Positions 44,242 through 52,843 of a DNA stretch of 64,000 bases are shown piece by piece. The stretch is from Streptomyces sp. Isolate_45 (GTDB lineage: Bacteria > Actinomycetota > Actinomycetes > Streptomycetales > Streptomycetaceae). A program made the translations under genes and the position numbers. The notes under the pieces are model-generated. The model saw only the letters and a program-made list of their open reading frames with translations, did no database searches and was not told the origin of the DNA. Location: assembly GCF_024721315.2 (NCBI RefSeq), contig NZ_JANFAK020000007.1, positions 1 through 64,000 of the forward strand, given 5' to 3'. Each line of letters opens with the position of its first letter. The stretch's first letter is position 1.

Positions 44242-44928
44242 TTGAATCCCGAACCCACCGACGCCCGGTCCGACGACCGGCCCCTCGACGCGCCGGACCC
44301 GTCGATGCTCCACCCGATGCCCGGACAGCCGCGCGTCGTGCTCCTGAAGCCGCTGGTGACGTCACCGCTGATCGAGGTCGGCGAGTACTCCTACTACGAC
44401 GACCCGGACGATCCCACCGCGTTCGAGACCCGCAACGTGCTCCACCACTACGGGCCGGAGAAGCTCGTCATCGGGAAGTACTGCGCGCTGGGCACCGGAG
44501 TCCGGTTCATCATGAACGGCGCCAACCACCGCATGGACGGCCCGTCGACGTTCCCGTTCCCCATCATGGGCGGCGGCTGGGCCGAGCACTTCGACCTCAT
44601 CACCGGTCTCCCCGGACGCGGGGACACCGTCGTCGGCAACGACGTCTGGTTCGGCCACGGCGTCACGGTCATGCCCGGAGTCCGCATCGGGCACGGCGCG
44701 ATCGTCGCCTCCGGAGCCGTCGTCGTCGCCGACGTACCCGACTACGGCATCGTCGGCGGCAACCCGGCCGAGCTGATCCGTACGCGCCACAGCGAGGCGG
44801 ACGTGTCCCGCCTGCTCGCCCTGGCCTGGTGGGACTGGCCGGCCGAGCACCTCACCCGGCACGTGCGCACCGTGATGTCCGGCAGCGTCGACGACCTGGA
44901 GGCCGCGGCCCCGGCCGGTCCCCGGTGA
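44242..44928 (+). CDS. CatB-type O-acetyltransferase (hexapeptide repeat)
   Basis: The TTG start was chosen for a GGAG eleven bases upstream; an ATG 21 codons downstream is the alternative. The product is 228 residues. It has left-handed beta-helix hexapeptide repeats (VIGKYCALGTGVRF, VVGNDVWFGHGVTVMPGVRIGHGAIVASGAVV) and the xenobiotic acetyltransferase motif NGANHRMDG with catalytic His. Relatives acetylate chloramphenicol, streptogramins or other alcohols. The stop codon lies in the middle of a perfect 38-bp palindrome. Substrate unknown. Confidence 0.87.
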   Translation: MNPEPTDARSDDRPLDAPDPSMLHPMPGQPRVVLLKPLVTSPLIEVGEYSYYDDPDDPTAFETRNVLHHYGPEKLVIGKYCALGTGVRFIMNGANHRMDGPSTFPFPIMGGGWAEHFDLITGLPGRGDTVVGNDVWFGHGVTVMPGVRIGHGAIVASGAVVVADVPDYGIVGGNPAELIRTRHSEADVSRLLALAWWDWPAEHLTRHVRTVMSGSVDDLEAAAPAGPR

Positions 44929-44947
44929 TCACCGGGGACCGGCCGGG
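44910..44947. terminator. Perfect 38-bp palindrome, bidirectional terminator
   Basis: Two exactly complementary 19-nt arms (CCCGGCCGGTCCCCGGTGA) meet at a TGATCA centre. The acetyltransferase TGA stop is inside it, and the convergent DinB gene ends four bases past it. One element serves both genes. Confidence 0.85.
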
Positions 44948-44950
44948 CGC

Positions 44951-45508
44951 CTACTGGCCCACGCGTCCGTCGACGCACTCGCGCAGCAGGTCGGCGTGTC
45001 CGCAGTGGCGGGCGTACTCCTCGATCCGGTGGACCATCAGCTCCCGCACCGCGATGCCGTCCTTCCCCAGGCGCTCGCCGAGGTCCGGGTGCGCGGCCAG
45101 CGCGGCGTCGGTCGCCGCCTGCTCGCGCTCCAGATCGGCGTACGCGGCGTCGACCTGGGCCTGGTCCGCCACGACCCCGTCGAAGTCCGCGTCGCGCTTC
45201 CCGTACAACTTCGGCAGCGGATCACCGTCGATGATCCAGTTGTGCCAGTCCCGCTCCGCCTCGGCAAGGTGCCGCAGCAACCCGAGCAGCGACATCGTCG
45301 ACGGTGGAACCGAACGGCGGGCCAACTGCTCCGGGGTCAGGCCCTCGCACTTCATCCGCAGGGTCATGCGGTAGCCCGACAGGAAGTCGTCCAGCGTGGC
45401 GAGCTCCCCGTCCGGGCTGGCCCGCATGTCGCGCGGGTCGTCGGCCGGGTCGACCCACATGTCGGGGTACACGGTTGCCTGGGTCCATCGCGAGGGTTGG
45501 TCGTTCAT
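44951..45508 (-). CDS. DinB/DUF664-family protein
   Basis: A 185-residue four-helix protein. The first helix region MTLRMKCEGL, then MSLLGLLRHLAEAERDWHNW and the C-terminal RIEEYARHCGHADLLRE carry the three His ligands expected for a DinB metal site. Related proteins include thiol S-transferases using mycothiol or bacillithiol. Function in this subgroup unknown. It is single and convergent with the acetyltransferase gene. Confidence 0.87.
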   Translation of the reverse strand: MNDQPSRWTQATVYPDMWVDPADDPRDMRASPDGELATLDDFLSGYRMTLRMKCEGLTPEQLARRSVPPSTMSLLGLLRHLAEAERDWHNWIIDGDPLPKLYGKRDADFDGVVADQAQVDAAYADLEREQAATDAALAAHPDLGERLGKDGIAVRELMVHRIEEYARHCGHADLLRECVDGRVGQ

Positions 45509-45566
45509 GCGGCGAATGATCCTCCACGAGCACCCGGTACCGCGAACGCATTTGCGGGTCCGGCCC

Positions 45567-46484
45567 TCATGCGAACGTGTCCGCCAGCAGTTTCGCGGTC
45601 TTGGCGATCAGGGTGTTGTCACGGGTCGCGTCCGCGTCCGGCATGGTGGAGAAGATCGACAGGATCACCGGGGGCCGCTCCGGCGGCCAGGCGATGCCCA
45701 CATTGTTGTTGGTCCCGTAGGACCCGGCTCCGGTCTTGTCCGCCACGGCCCAGTCACGGGGCAGACCCGCCCGGAGCCGATCGCCGCTGGTGGTGTTGGC
45801 CAGCAGCCACCCGGTGAGCCGCTCCCGGTCCTCCGACGTCAGCAGGTGGCCGAGGGTGAGCCGCCCGTACGTCTGCCCGATCGCCCGGGGCGTGGTGGTG
45901 TCGGTCACCCGCGCGGGCTCGGCCGAGTTCAGTTCGGGCTCGCAACGGTCGAGCCGGGTCGTACGGTCCCCCACCGAGCGGCAGAACCGGGTGACCGCGG
46001 TGGGGCCGCCCAACTCGCGGAGCAGCAGGTTGGCGGCGGCGTTGTCGCTCTGGGCGATGGCAGCCGAGCAGAGCTCGGCCACGGTCAGACCGCCCGCGAT
46101 GTTCTCGGGGCGCTTCGTGATCTCACCGCCGCCCGCGTCCGTGACCTCCTGCTGCGTGTAGTGGATGCGCTTGGCCAGGAAGGTCCCGTCCCGGTCCAGG
46201 TCGCGCAGCACGGCCGCCGCGGCGACGGTCTTGAACACCGAACACATGGGGAACAGCTCGTCGGCACGGTGGAGCACGGTCCGGCCCGTCGCGGTGTCCC
46301 GCGCGTACACTCCCAGCCGCGCCCCGTACGCGCGTTCCAGTTCGCGCAACTGCTGCACGACACCGCTCGCGCGCGGCGACGAGGCCGCACGGGCCGCGCC
46401 CGCCGGCAGTGCCACGGCCAGGGCCGCCCCCGCTCCCGCGGTCAGTAGTGAGCGACGGGACGGGATGGTTCCCCGGGTCTTCAC
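45567..46484 (-). CDS. Class A beta-lactamase, Tat-exported
   Basis: A 305-residue enzyme. The signal peptide has twin arginines (SRRSLLTAGAGAALA). Active-site motifs are complete: Ser82-x-x-Lys85 in CSVFK, SDN in IAQSDNAAAN, the general-base Glu in EPELN and KTG in DKTGAGSYG. It hydrolyses beta-lactams in the extracytoplasm. Class A enzymes with this layout are common and chromosomal in Streptomyces. It stands alone on the minus strand; no blaR/blaI-like gene adjoins it. Confidence 0.93.
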   Translation of the reverse strand: MKTRGTIPSRRSLLTAGAGAALAVALPAGAARAASSPRASGVVQQLRELERAYGARLGVYARDTATGRTVLHRADELFPMCSVFKTVAAAAVLRDLDRDGTFLAKRIHYTQQEVTDAGGGEITKRPENIAGGLTVAELCSAAIAQSDNAAANLLLRELGGPTAVTRFCRSVGDRTTRLDRCEPELNSAEPARVTDTTTPRAIGQTYGRLTLGHLLTSEDRERLTGWLLANTTSGDRLRAGLPRDWAVADKTGAGSYGTNNNVGIAWPPERPPVILSIFSTMPDADATRDNTLIAKTAKLLADTFA

Positions 46485-46826
46485 GTCAGCTTCTCCTCTT
46501 CCGTCAGTCCTGTGCGGTCATTGATCGAGAAGACGCCGAACGTGATCAATTCGGTTCCCCAGTGGGACCCGTGTTGCCGTAGCGCGTTCCCGATGAATCG
46601 TCAGTTCACCTTTCCATCAAGGAACTTGCCGGTCGAGGAGCCACGGCGACGTCCGCCGGGAAACGGCGGCCGGAGGGTGACCCCCGGGATCGGCCGAAGA
46701 CCGTCTGGTCCCGGTGAGGGGTCTAAGTGTGGAATGACGGCGATGCCGCCTATCGGGCGGTACGCACAGTCGCTCAACCCCGTGGCGGCCCACAGGCCGC
46801 CGCGGCCGACGACCAGGAGTTCAGCC
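46485..46826. other. Intergenic region with inverted repeat upstream of beta-lactamase gene
   Basis: This 342-bp spacer separates divergent genes. ATTGATC (46520-46526) and GATCAAT (46544-46550) are exact inverses, 17 bp apart, beginning 36 bp upstream of the beta-lactamase start. Its position suits an operator. Farther right no gene is supported, although one ATG-initiated extension of the next gene is possible at 46734. Confidence 0.45.
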
Positions 46827-47540
46827 TTGCGCCGCACCTCTCGCCTGCGTACGACCCTCCTCGCCCTCTCCGTCGCCCTCGCGGCTGCCGTGACCGCCGC
46901 CGCGCCGGCCGGCGCGGCACCGGCCCCCGCCCCCGCACCGGCGGCCGCCAATGTCGGACCCGTCGTGGTGTACCTGACCGGTATCGGCGGAGGCCCGCAG
47001 AACATCGCCGCGGCCGCCGCCTACGACCACCTGGGCCGGCAGGCCGCCGACGCCGGGTTCGCCGGCTCCCAGTGCCGGGTGACGGAGGGCCCGCTCTTCA
47101 CGTACGTGACCGGGAACTACTACCAGGCCATGATCAAGGCCACCTGTAGTGGCGAGCCCGCGGTCACCGCTCCCACCCGTAGCCTCAACCGCCTCATCGG
47201 TCCGAACGGCGAACACATCAGCACCGTCTGGAACGTTCCTCCCGGCTACCAGGTCGAGGGCAGCCTCGGTCAGCTCTACACCAGCCCGCGCGAGGGCACG
47301 GTGCCGCTGTACCACTGCGTCGTCCGCAAGGACAACTTCCTCTCGGGCGACGTCAACTGCGAGGGCCAGACGTACGTTTCACGGCTCGGGTGGTTCTACC
47401 CGGGCCAACCCGCCGGAGTGGGCACCGCTCCCTTGATGCGCTGCATGGTCGGCAAGCACCGGGAGTTCTTCGAGTCCAACCAGACCAACTGTGAGGGCCA
47501 GGCCTCCGGCGGTCAGCTCGGCTGGATCTTCACCGGCTGA
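46827..47540 (+). CDS. Secreted protein with C-terminal CEGQ repeats
   Basis: The TTG start has CAGGAG seven bases upstream and begins a clean signal peptide (RRTSRLRTTLLALSVALAAAVTAAAPAGA); 237 residues. The C-terminal region has two repeats of the form LYHCVVRKDNFLSGDVNCEGQ ending LGWFY, and LMRCMVGKHREFF...NCEGQ ending LGWIF. In my recollection these resemble short C-x(14-18)-CEGQ repeats in secreted actinobacterial proteins, often beside catalytic domains. Each has two Cys, probably disulfide-bonded. No catalytic domain is visible. Function unknown. Confidence 0.75.
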   Translation: MRRTSRLRTTLLALSVALAAAVTAAAPAGAAPAPAPAPAAANVGPVVVYLTGIGGGPQNIAAAAAYDHLGRQAADAGFAGSQCRVTEGPLFTYVTGNYYQAMIKATCSGEPAVTAPTRSLNRLIGPNGEHISTVWNVPPGYQVEGSLGQLYTSPREGTVPLYHCVVRKDNFLSGDVNCEGQTYVSRLGWFYPGQPAGVGTAPLMRCMVGKHREFFESNQTNCEGQASGGQLGWIFTG

Positions 47541-47547
47541 ACCGCGC

Positions 47548-47589
47548 GCCGGGTCCGGGCGGAGGCTCGGCACTCCGTCCGGACCCGGC
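47548..47589. terminator. Bidirectional terminator hairpin
   Basis: A 17-bp stem with one G-U pair (GCCGGGTCCGGGCGGAG / CTCCGTCCGGACCCGGC, 8-nt loop) lies between convergent stop codons. Confidence 0.75.
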
Positions 47590-47600
47590 CGGGCGCGGCA

Positions 47601-48332
47601 TCAGGAGGGCTTGGTGGCGGAGAACGCCGTGACGGTCACCTTGTCGTCGCACTCGGCGAACACCCCGTCGTCCATGGCGATCTGGTGCGCGCCCGCGCCC
47701 GGCACGCCGAGGACCAGCGTGGGGAAGCTGGACGGGGTGGCTCCGGACACGCAGTAGCCGTCCGCCTCGCCCTGCACCTGCACGAAGGTGAGCTTCGTCC
47801 AGGCGCGGGCCCCCGGGGCCAACGTCACCGGGACGGCCGTCCCGCCGCGGGTGACCGTGAGCGGTCGGTTCTTGTCGGGGGAGCCGTTGCCCGCGCCCGC
47901 GACGGTGGGGAAGCCGGTCAGCGCGCAGGGCTGCGACGAGGTGTTCGTGACCGAGACGACGGCGGCCCCCGTGCCCGTGCCGGGCGGCCGGACGTCGGCC
48001 TGGTGGCCCTCCGACACCTTGACGGCGCCACTCGCGCAGGGCTTGGCCCCGGTCGCCGGCGCCGACCCCGACGGGCTCGGCGTCCCCTTGCCCCCACCGC
48101 CGGAAGCGGTACCGCCGGAAGTCGCACCACCGGAAGTCGCACCGCCGGATCCCGGACCCGTCGGCGTGGCGGACGCCGTGGGCTTCGCCGGGCCGGACGC
48201 CGCGGGCGGGGCCGACGGGCCGGTGGCCGCGCCGTCCTCGCCGGTCGGCGTGCAACCCGTGACCAGGGCGGTGGCCGCCGCGGCCGCCACCAGAACCACC
48301 GTGCCGCGTCGGACGGTCGCTGTGTACCGCAT
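47601..48332 (-). CDS. DUF4232-domain lipoprotein
   Basis: A 243-residue lipoprotein. The lipobox LVTGC follows a signal peptide, with Cys at residue 27. A Ser/Thr/Gly/Pro-rich linker of about 60 residues contains GGATSGGATSGG repeats. Then comes a DUF4232 domain (CASGAVKVSEGHQADVRPPGTGTGAAVVSVTNTSSQPCALTGFPTV), a family common in actinobacteria of unknown function. Both Cys pairs could be disulfides. Monocistronic. Confidence 0.87.
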   Translation of the reverse strand: MRYTATVRRGTVVLVAAAAATALVTGCTPTGEDGAATGPSAPPAASGPAKPTASATPTGPGSGGATSGGATSGGTASGGGGKGTPSPSGSAPATGAKPCASGAVKVSEGHQADVRPPGTGTGAAVVSVTNTSSQPCALTGFPTVAGAGNGSPDKNRPLTVTRGGTAVPVTLAPGARAWTKLTFVQVQGEADGYCVSGATPSSFPTLVLGVPGAGAHQIAMDDGVFAECDDKVTVTAFSATKPS

Positions 48333-48495
48333 GGGTGCTCCCGAGGCTCACGGGCCGGTCCCGCACCGGCTCTCGCACCGATGGACACGACCCCGCGCCC
48401 CACCCGGTTCGCGCCACGCCCGCCCTGTGGCGGATTCGTGACACGGCCATGAAAAAGAGTTCACTCACCGAACCATGTGATCTAGGGTCGGCGGC

Positions 48496-49107
48496 ATGAC
48501 GCTGCCCCGCGACTACCGCGGCCAAAGCTGCGCCCTCGCCCGCTCGATGGAGGTCATCGGCGAGCGCTGGACGCTGCTCATCGTGCGCGACGCCTTCTTC
48601 GGCGTCCGCCGCTTCGGCGACTTCGCCGCCCACCTCGGCCTCCCGCGCGCGGTCCTGACCGACCGCCTCACCACCCTCACCCGGGCCGGGGTCCTCGCCC
48701 GGGTTCCCGGACCCGGCAAGCGCGAGGTGTACGAGCTCACTGCCAAGGGGCTGGAGTTGTGGCCGGCCGTACGGGCCCTCACCGTCTGGGGGGAGCTGCA
48801 CTACGCACCCGAGGGCGGCGGCCCCCGAAGGATCCTGCGCCACGCGGGAGACGGCGCCGCCCTCACCGGGGACGGCCGCTGCGAGGGGTGCGGCGTCCTG
48901 GTCGACGTACGGGACATCCTGCTCACCCCCGGTCCCGGACTCCCCGGACCCGACCCGGCCGACGATCCCGTGTCGGCGGCCCTGCACCACCCGCACCGCC
49001 TGCTCACCCCGCTGCCTCCCGCCACCTCCACGAACACGACCACGACCACGACCACGCCCACCCCCGCACCCACCCCTGCCCCTGTCACGAAAGGCACCCC
49101 CTCATGA
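48496..49107 (+). CDS. HxlR-family regulator with Thr/Pro-rich C-terminal tail
   Basis: A 203-residue protein. The first 110 residues are an HxlR winged helix (CALARSMEVIGERWTLLIVRDAFFGVRRFGDFAAHLGLPRAVLTDRLTTL). A small domain with CxGCGVLVDVRD follows. The tail is low-complexity (TSTNTTTTTTTPTPAPTPAP) and comes from a run of ACC/ACG codons. HxlR proteins respond to aldehydes or redox-active compounds. It overlaps the ketopantoate-reductase-like gene by ATGA and probably regulates it. Confidence 0.85.
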   Translation: MTLPRDYRGQSCALARSMEVIGERWTLLIVRDAFFGVRRFGDFAAHLGLPRAVLTDRLTTLTRAGVLARVPGPGKREVYELTAKGLELWPAVRALTVWGELHYAPEGGGPRRILRHAGDGAALTGDGRCEGCGVLVDVRDILLTPGPGLPGPDPADDPVSAALHHPHRLLTPLPPATSTNTTTTTTTPTPAPTPAPVTKGTPS

Positions 49108-50033
49108 GGATCCTCACGGTCGGAGCCGGCGCCGTCGGCGGCTTCTTCGGCGCCCGCCTCGATCGAGCGGGCCATGACGTCTCCTTCCTCGTCCGGCCCG
49201 CCCGCGCCGCCGCCCTGCGGGCCCGCGGCCTGCGGGTCGCGGGGCAGGGGGAGAGCCTGAGCCTGACCCCCGGTTTGGTGACGGCCGAGGCGCCGGGTAC
49301 GGGCTACGACCTGGTGCTGCTGTCCGTGAAGTCGACGGCGCTGGAGGCGGCCCTGTCCGACCTCGCCCCCGCCGTCGGACCCGGCACGGCCGTGGTCCCC
49401 CTGCTCAACGGCATGGCCCACCTCGACGTACTCGTCGAACGCTTCGGGTCCGAAGCGGTCCTGGGGGGCGTCGCGAAGGTCGTCACCACCCTGAACGATC
49501 ACGGTGACATCCTCCGCATGGCCCCGCCCGCCGTGATCCAGACCGGCGAACTCGACGGTCGTCCCTCCGCCCGCGTGGACGCCGTACGCGCCGCCCTGAC
49601 CGGAGCGGGCATCGATTCGCCGGCCACCGACGACGTGGTCGGTGCCATGTGGCACAAGTGGGTCTTCATCGCCACCCTCATCTCGCTGACCTGCCTGATG
49701 CGCGGCTCCGTCGGCGAGGTCAACGCCGTCGCCGGCGGGCCCGAGTTGGGGCCCGCCCTGCTCGCCGAGGCGGCAGCCGTGGCCGCGGCCGCCGGACATC
49801 CCCTGCCGGAGGCCGAACGCGCCTTCACCGAGGGGGTGCTCACCGCGCCCGGCTCGCCGTTGACCCCGTCGCTCTACCGCGACCTCGTCGCGGGCCGCCC
49901 CACCGAGGGCGACCACGTCCTCACCGACCTCACCGTCCGGGCCCGCGCCGCGGGCGTCGCCACACCGCTGCTCGACCTGGCCGCACTGCACCTGCGCGTC
50001 CACGAGCACCGGCTCGCGGCGCGGCGCGGCTGA
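49104..50033 (+). CDS. 2-dehydropantoate 2-reductase-family protein
   Basis: A 309-residue NADP-dependent enzyme: GAGAVGGFFGARL as the Rossmann loop, KSTALEAAL and LLNGMAHLDVL in the first domain, then a helical ApbA C-terminal domain with WHKWVFIATL as the substrate-binding Lys region. PanE makes pantoate for coenzyme A. Actinobacterial genomes carry several PanE paralogues, so this may reduce another ketoacid. It overlaps the HxlR gene by ATGA, which marks it as a coregulated, inducible copy. Confidence 0.87.
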   Translation: MRILTVGAGAVGGFFGARLDRAGHDVSFLVRPARAAALRARGLRVAGQGESLSLTPGLVTAEAPGTGYDLVLLSVKSTALEAALSDLAPAVGPGTAVVPLLNGMAHLDVLVERFGSEAVLGGVAKVVTTLNDHGDILRMAPPAVIQTGELDGRPSARVDAVRAALTGAGIDSPATDDVVGAMWHKWVFIATLISLTCLMRGSVGEVNAVAGGPELGPALLAEAAAVAAAAGHPLPEAERAFTEGVLTAPGSPLTPSLYRDLVAGRPTEGDHVLTDLTVRARAAGVATPLLDLAALHLRVHEHRLAARRG

Positions 50034-50046
50034 CCGGCCGCTCCGT

Positions 50047-50072
50047 CGGCGCGCACCGTCAGTGGCGCGCCG
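50047..50072. terminator. Bidirectional terminator hairpin
   Basis: CGGCGCGC and GCGCGCCG form an 8-bp stem between convergent genes. The loop region contains the stop codon of the metallo-hydrolase gene. Confidence 0.6.
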
Positions 50073-51000
50073 GGACGGAATCCAGCCGGTAGTGGTCCCC
50101 GTGGGCACGGACGGTGCCCGCGGTGGGCGGCGGGAAGTGGGAGCCCAGGAGCAGGACGTCGGTGCCGGCGAGGGACGAGAGCAGTGCCCGGCGCGTGGCC
50201 TCCGACCGCACGGGGTCGATGTCGACGCAGCTGCCGATGTGCGGGTGCGGCAGTTGGACGGGGTGATGGACGCAGTCACCTGTGATCAGGGCCGTGGCGC
50301 CGCGGCTGCCGATTCGGACCGCGAGGTGGCCGGGCGTGTGCCCCGGGGTGGGGACCAGGCGCAGGCCGGGGGCGATGTCGAGGCCCTCCGCCGGGACGTC
50401 GACGAGGTCGAGCAGCCCCGCTTCCTCGACCGGATGGACGGAGTCGCGGAACATCTGCCGTCGCGGTTCGTCCATGGGGTAGGAGGCCCAGAACTCCCGC
50501 TCGGTGCGCGAGGTGAGGTAGCGGGCGTTGCCGAACGTGGGGACCCATTCGCCGTCCACCTCCCGGGTGTTCCAGCCGACGTGGTCGGTGTGCAGGTGGG
50601 TCAGGATCACCAGGTCGACGGATTCCGGCGGATGGCCCGCGGCCGTGAGGCGCTGGAGGTAGTCGGTGCGCAGGTCGTGCCATGCGGGGTTCGCCCGCTC
50701 CTTGCCGTTGCCGATCCCCGTGTCGACCAGCACGCGCAGCCCGCCGACCGAGAACGCGAAGCTGTGACTGGACAGGTGGAGGACGCCCTCCGGGTCGGCG
50801 AAGTCGGGCCGCAGCCAATCCTGTTCGGCGACGAGGGCCGGGGTCGCGTCGGGCAGCAGCCAGCGCCCGGTCGCAGGCACGAGGGGAACCTCGTCCACCC
50901 GATGGACGGTCACGTCCCCCACGGACCAGTGGGGGACGGCTGTGCGGCCGACATCGGCCGAAGGCGTGCTCGTCGTGTTCTTCGTGGTCGGCTCGTTCAT
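50059..51000 (-). CDS. MBL-fold metallo-hydrolase
   Basis: A 313-residue protein with the metallo-beta-lactamase fold: the metal motif HLHTDH, His in TPGHTPGH, Asp in TGDCVHHP, and a late GSHFPPP. It resembles the AHL lactonase/quorum-quenching and 4-pyridoxolactonase branch, but substrate specificity is not visible. The first 20 residues (Thr-rich) are probably an unstructured extension. It is divergent from the DUF4089/amidase operon across a 170-bp spacer with inverted repeats. Confidence 0.87.
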   Translation of the reverse strand: MNEPTTKNTTSTPSADVGRTAVPHWSVGDVTVHRVDEVPLVPATGRWLLPDATPALVAEQDWLRPDFADPEGVLHLSSHSFAFSVGGLRVLVDTGIGNGKERANPAWHDLRTDYLQRLTAAGHPPESVDLVILTHLHTDHVGWNTREVDGEWVPTFGNARYLTSRTEREFWASYPMDEPRRQMFRDSVHPVEEAGLLDLVDVPAEGLDIAPGLRLVPTPGHTPGHLAVRIGSRGATALITGDCVHHPVQLPHPHIGSCVDIDPVRSEATRRALLSSLAGTDVLLLGSHFPPPTAGTVRAHGDHYRLDSVPARH

Positions 51001-51050
51001 GGCGCGACTTCCTCGGCACTGGGCAGGGGGGCGACGCCCCTGGCATTAAA

Positions 51051-51110
51051 GCTACGGGATTGCGTTAAGGGAACGTAGCCCCTACGGTCGGCCAAGGCAA
51101 ACCGTTGGCC
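51051..51110. promoter_or_regulatory. Inverted repeats in divergent metallo-hydrolase/amidase spacer
   Basis: GCTACG (51051-51056) and CGTAGC (51074-51079) are 17 bp apart; GGCCAA and TTGGCC (51090-51110) are separated by 9 bp. Both flank AT-richer sequence (TTAAAG, GTTAAGG) suited to promoters. Operators for a shared regulator are plausible; the downstream TetR gene product is a candidate. Confidence 0.4.
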
Positions 51111-51170
51111 TTTGGCTGCTCGGTGGACTCAACTCCCGCCGGCCGTAGCCCCGATCCGGAAAGAGAACCC

Positions 51171-51380
51171 ATGCCCGACGCCGAACTCACACCCGGGGAG
51201 GCGGCCCGATGGGCCGCCCGGACCGGACTCCCGCTCCCCGACGACCGCCACGCGGCCGTGGCGGCCACCGCGAACCACATCCACTCCGTCGTCTCGGTCC
51301 TGCGGGAACTCGACTTCGGCGAGACGTACCCGGCAACCGGCCACGACCACGCGCGGGGGGAGACCGATGCAGCCGTATGA
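51171..51380 (+). CDS. AtzG-like small subunit (DUF4089 type)
   Basis: A 69-residue acidic protein with a helical pattern ending ELDFGETYPATGHDHARG. Its position, length and sequence fit AtzG/DUF4089, a GatC-like protein that stabilises an amidase partner. It overlaps the amidase gene by 14 bp. A comparable pair is AtzG with AtzE in s-triazine degradation. The family call rests on context and sequence pattern; it needs a profile search. Confidence 0.6.
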   Translation: MPDAELTPGEAARWAARTGLPLPDDRHAAVAATANHIHSVVSVLRELDFGETYPATGHDHARGETDAAV

Positions 51381-52833
51381 ACTCTCCCTGGCGGCCTCCG
51401 CCCGGGAGATCCGGGCCGGCCGCCTGTCACCCACCGAACTGGTCGACTCCGTACTGGACCGGATCGAGGCCACGGAACCGCTCCTGGGGGCGTACGTGAC
51501 CGTGACGGCCGAGCGGGCCCGGCACTCCGCGCGCCGGGCCGAACGCGATCTCGCGGCGGGCCGCGACACGGGCCCCTTGCAGGGGATCCCCATGGGCCTC
51601 AAGGACCTGATCGACACGAAGGGCGTGGCGACGAGCGCGAGTTCCCGCGTACGGGAAGGTCACCGGGCGGACGCCGACAGCACGGTCGCCGAGCGCCTGG
51701 ACGCCGCGGGTGCGGCGCTCGTGGGCAAGACGCACACCCACGAGTTCGCCTACGGCCTCACCACGCCCCAGACCAGGAACGCCCGGGACGCGCGGCGGGT
51801 CGCCGGCGGCTCCAGCGGGGGCTCGGCCGTCGCCGTCGCCGCCGGCGCTGCGACGTTCGCGCTGGGAACCGACACCGGCGGGTCGATCCGCGTACCGGCC
51901 GCCCTGAACGGCGTCGTCGGCCTCAAACCGACGTACGGGCTCGTCCCGCGCCACGGTGTGACGCCCCTGTCCTGGTCGCTCGACCACGTCGGCCCCCTCA
52001 CTCGGACCGTCGAGGACGCGGCGCTCGTCCTCACGGCCCTGGCCGGGTACGACCCCCGCGACCCCGCGTCCCTGTCCGTGGCCCCCGCCGACCACCGCCC
52101 GGCCGTCGGTCGCGGACCCGTCGCCGCCGAGGACCTCGCCGGGCTGCGGGTCGGCGTGCCGGGCAACCACTACTTCGACCACGTCGCGCCCGACGTCGAA
52201 TCCGCCGTCCGGCGGGCCGTCGACCACCTCGCCGAACTGGGGGCCGAACTCGTCGACGTCGAGATCCCGATGACGCGCTACATCCGGGCCACCCAGTGGG
52301 GCCTCATGGTCCCGGAAGCCACCGCCTACCACGAGCGGACGCTGAGGACCGTGCCGGAGCTGTACGCGCCGGACGTCCGGATCCTCCTGGAGGCCGGCGA
52401 ACTCATGCCCGCCGGCGACCACCTGCGGGCCCGGCGGGCCCGCACCCTCATGCGGGAGGCGTGGCTCGGCCTGCTGGACACCGTCGACGTCATCGTCGCC
52501 CCCACCGTCCCGGCGACCGCCGCACCGGTCGGGCAGGAGGACTTCACCTGGCCCGACGGCACGGTGGAGACCGTCTCCGACAGCTACGTCCGCCTTTCGG
52601 CGGCGGCCAACATCACCGGAATACCGGCGCTGACCATGCCGGTCGGACACGACGCGGCCGGACTGCCGATCGGCATGCAGCTCATGGGACGCCCGCTCGG
52701 CGAGGCCACCCTGCTGCGGACCGGGCACGCGTACGAGCTCACCCGGCCCGTACGAGCCCTCGCGTCGGCGGGCCGTTCCGCGGTACGGGCGGACGGAGCC
52801 GGCGCCCCGGGCGGCGCCCCGGGTGTGCTTTAG
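51367..52833 (+). CDS. Amidase signature-family hydrolase
   Basis: A 488-residue amidase. The Ser-cisSer-Lys triad is intact: catalytic Lys in MGLKDLIDTKG, the glycine-rich GGSSGGS with the cis-Ser, and nucleophile in TDTGGSIRVPAALNG. The C-terminal region IPMTRYIRATQWGLMVPEATAYH and the substrate pocket do not identify the amide. It overlaps an AtzG-like gene. AtzG-AtzE-type pairs and GatCA-type pairs share this architecture, so it may hydrolyse a carbamoylated or biuret-like compound, or another amide. Confidence 0.9.
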   Translation: MQPYELSLAASAREIRAGRLSPTELVDSVLDRIEATEPLLGAYVTVTAERARHSARRAERDLAAGRDTGPLQGIPMGLKDLIDTKGVATSASSRVREGHRADADSTVAERLDAAGAALVGKTHTHEFAYGLTTPQTRNARDARRVAGGSSGGSAVAVAAGAATFALGTDTGGSIRVPAALNGVVGLKPTYGLVPRHGVTPLSWSLDHVGPLTRTVEDAALVLTALAGYDPRDPASLSVAPADHRPAVGRGPVAAEDLAGLRVGVPGNHYFDHVAPDVESAVRRAVDHLAELGAELVDVEIPMTRYIRATQWGLMVPEATAYHERTLRTVPELYAPDVRILLEAGELMPAGDHLRARRARTLMREAWLGLLDTVDVIVAPTVPATAAPVGQEDFTWPDGTVETVSDSYVRLSAAANITGIPALTMPVGHDAAGLPIGMQLMGRPLGEATLLRTGHAYELTRPVRALASAGRSAVRADGAGAPGGAPGVL

Positions 52834-52843
52834 GGTGGGGCGC

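Noticed and set aside
48759..49103. His-rich frame upstream of the ketopantoate-reductase-like gene
   Set aside because: Out-of-frame translation of the ACC/ACG run in the HxlR gene; the true start is the ATG that overlaps the HxlR stop.
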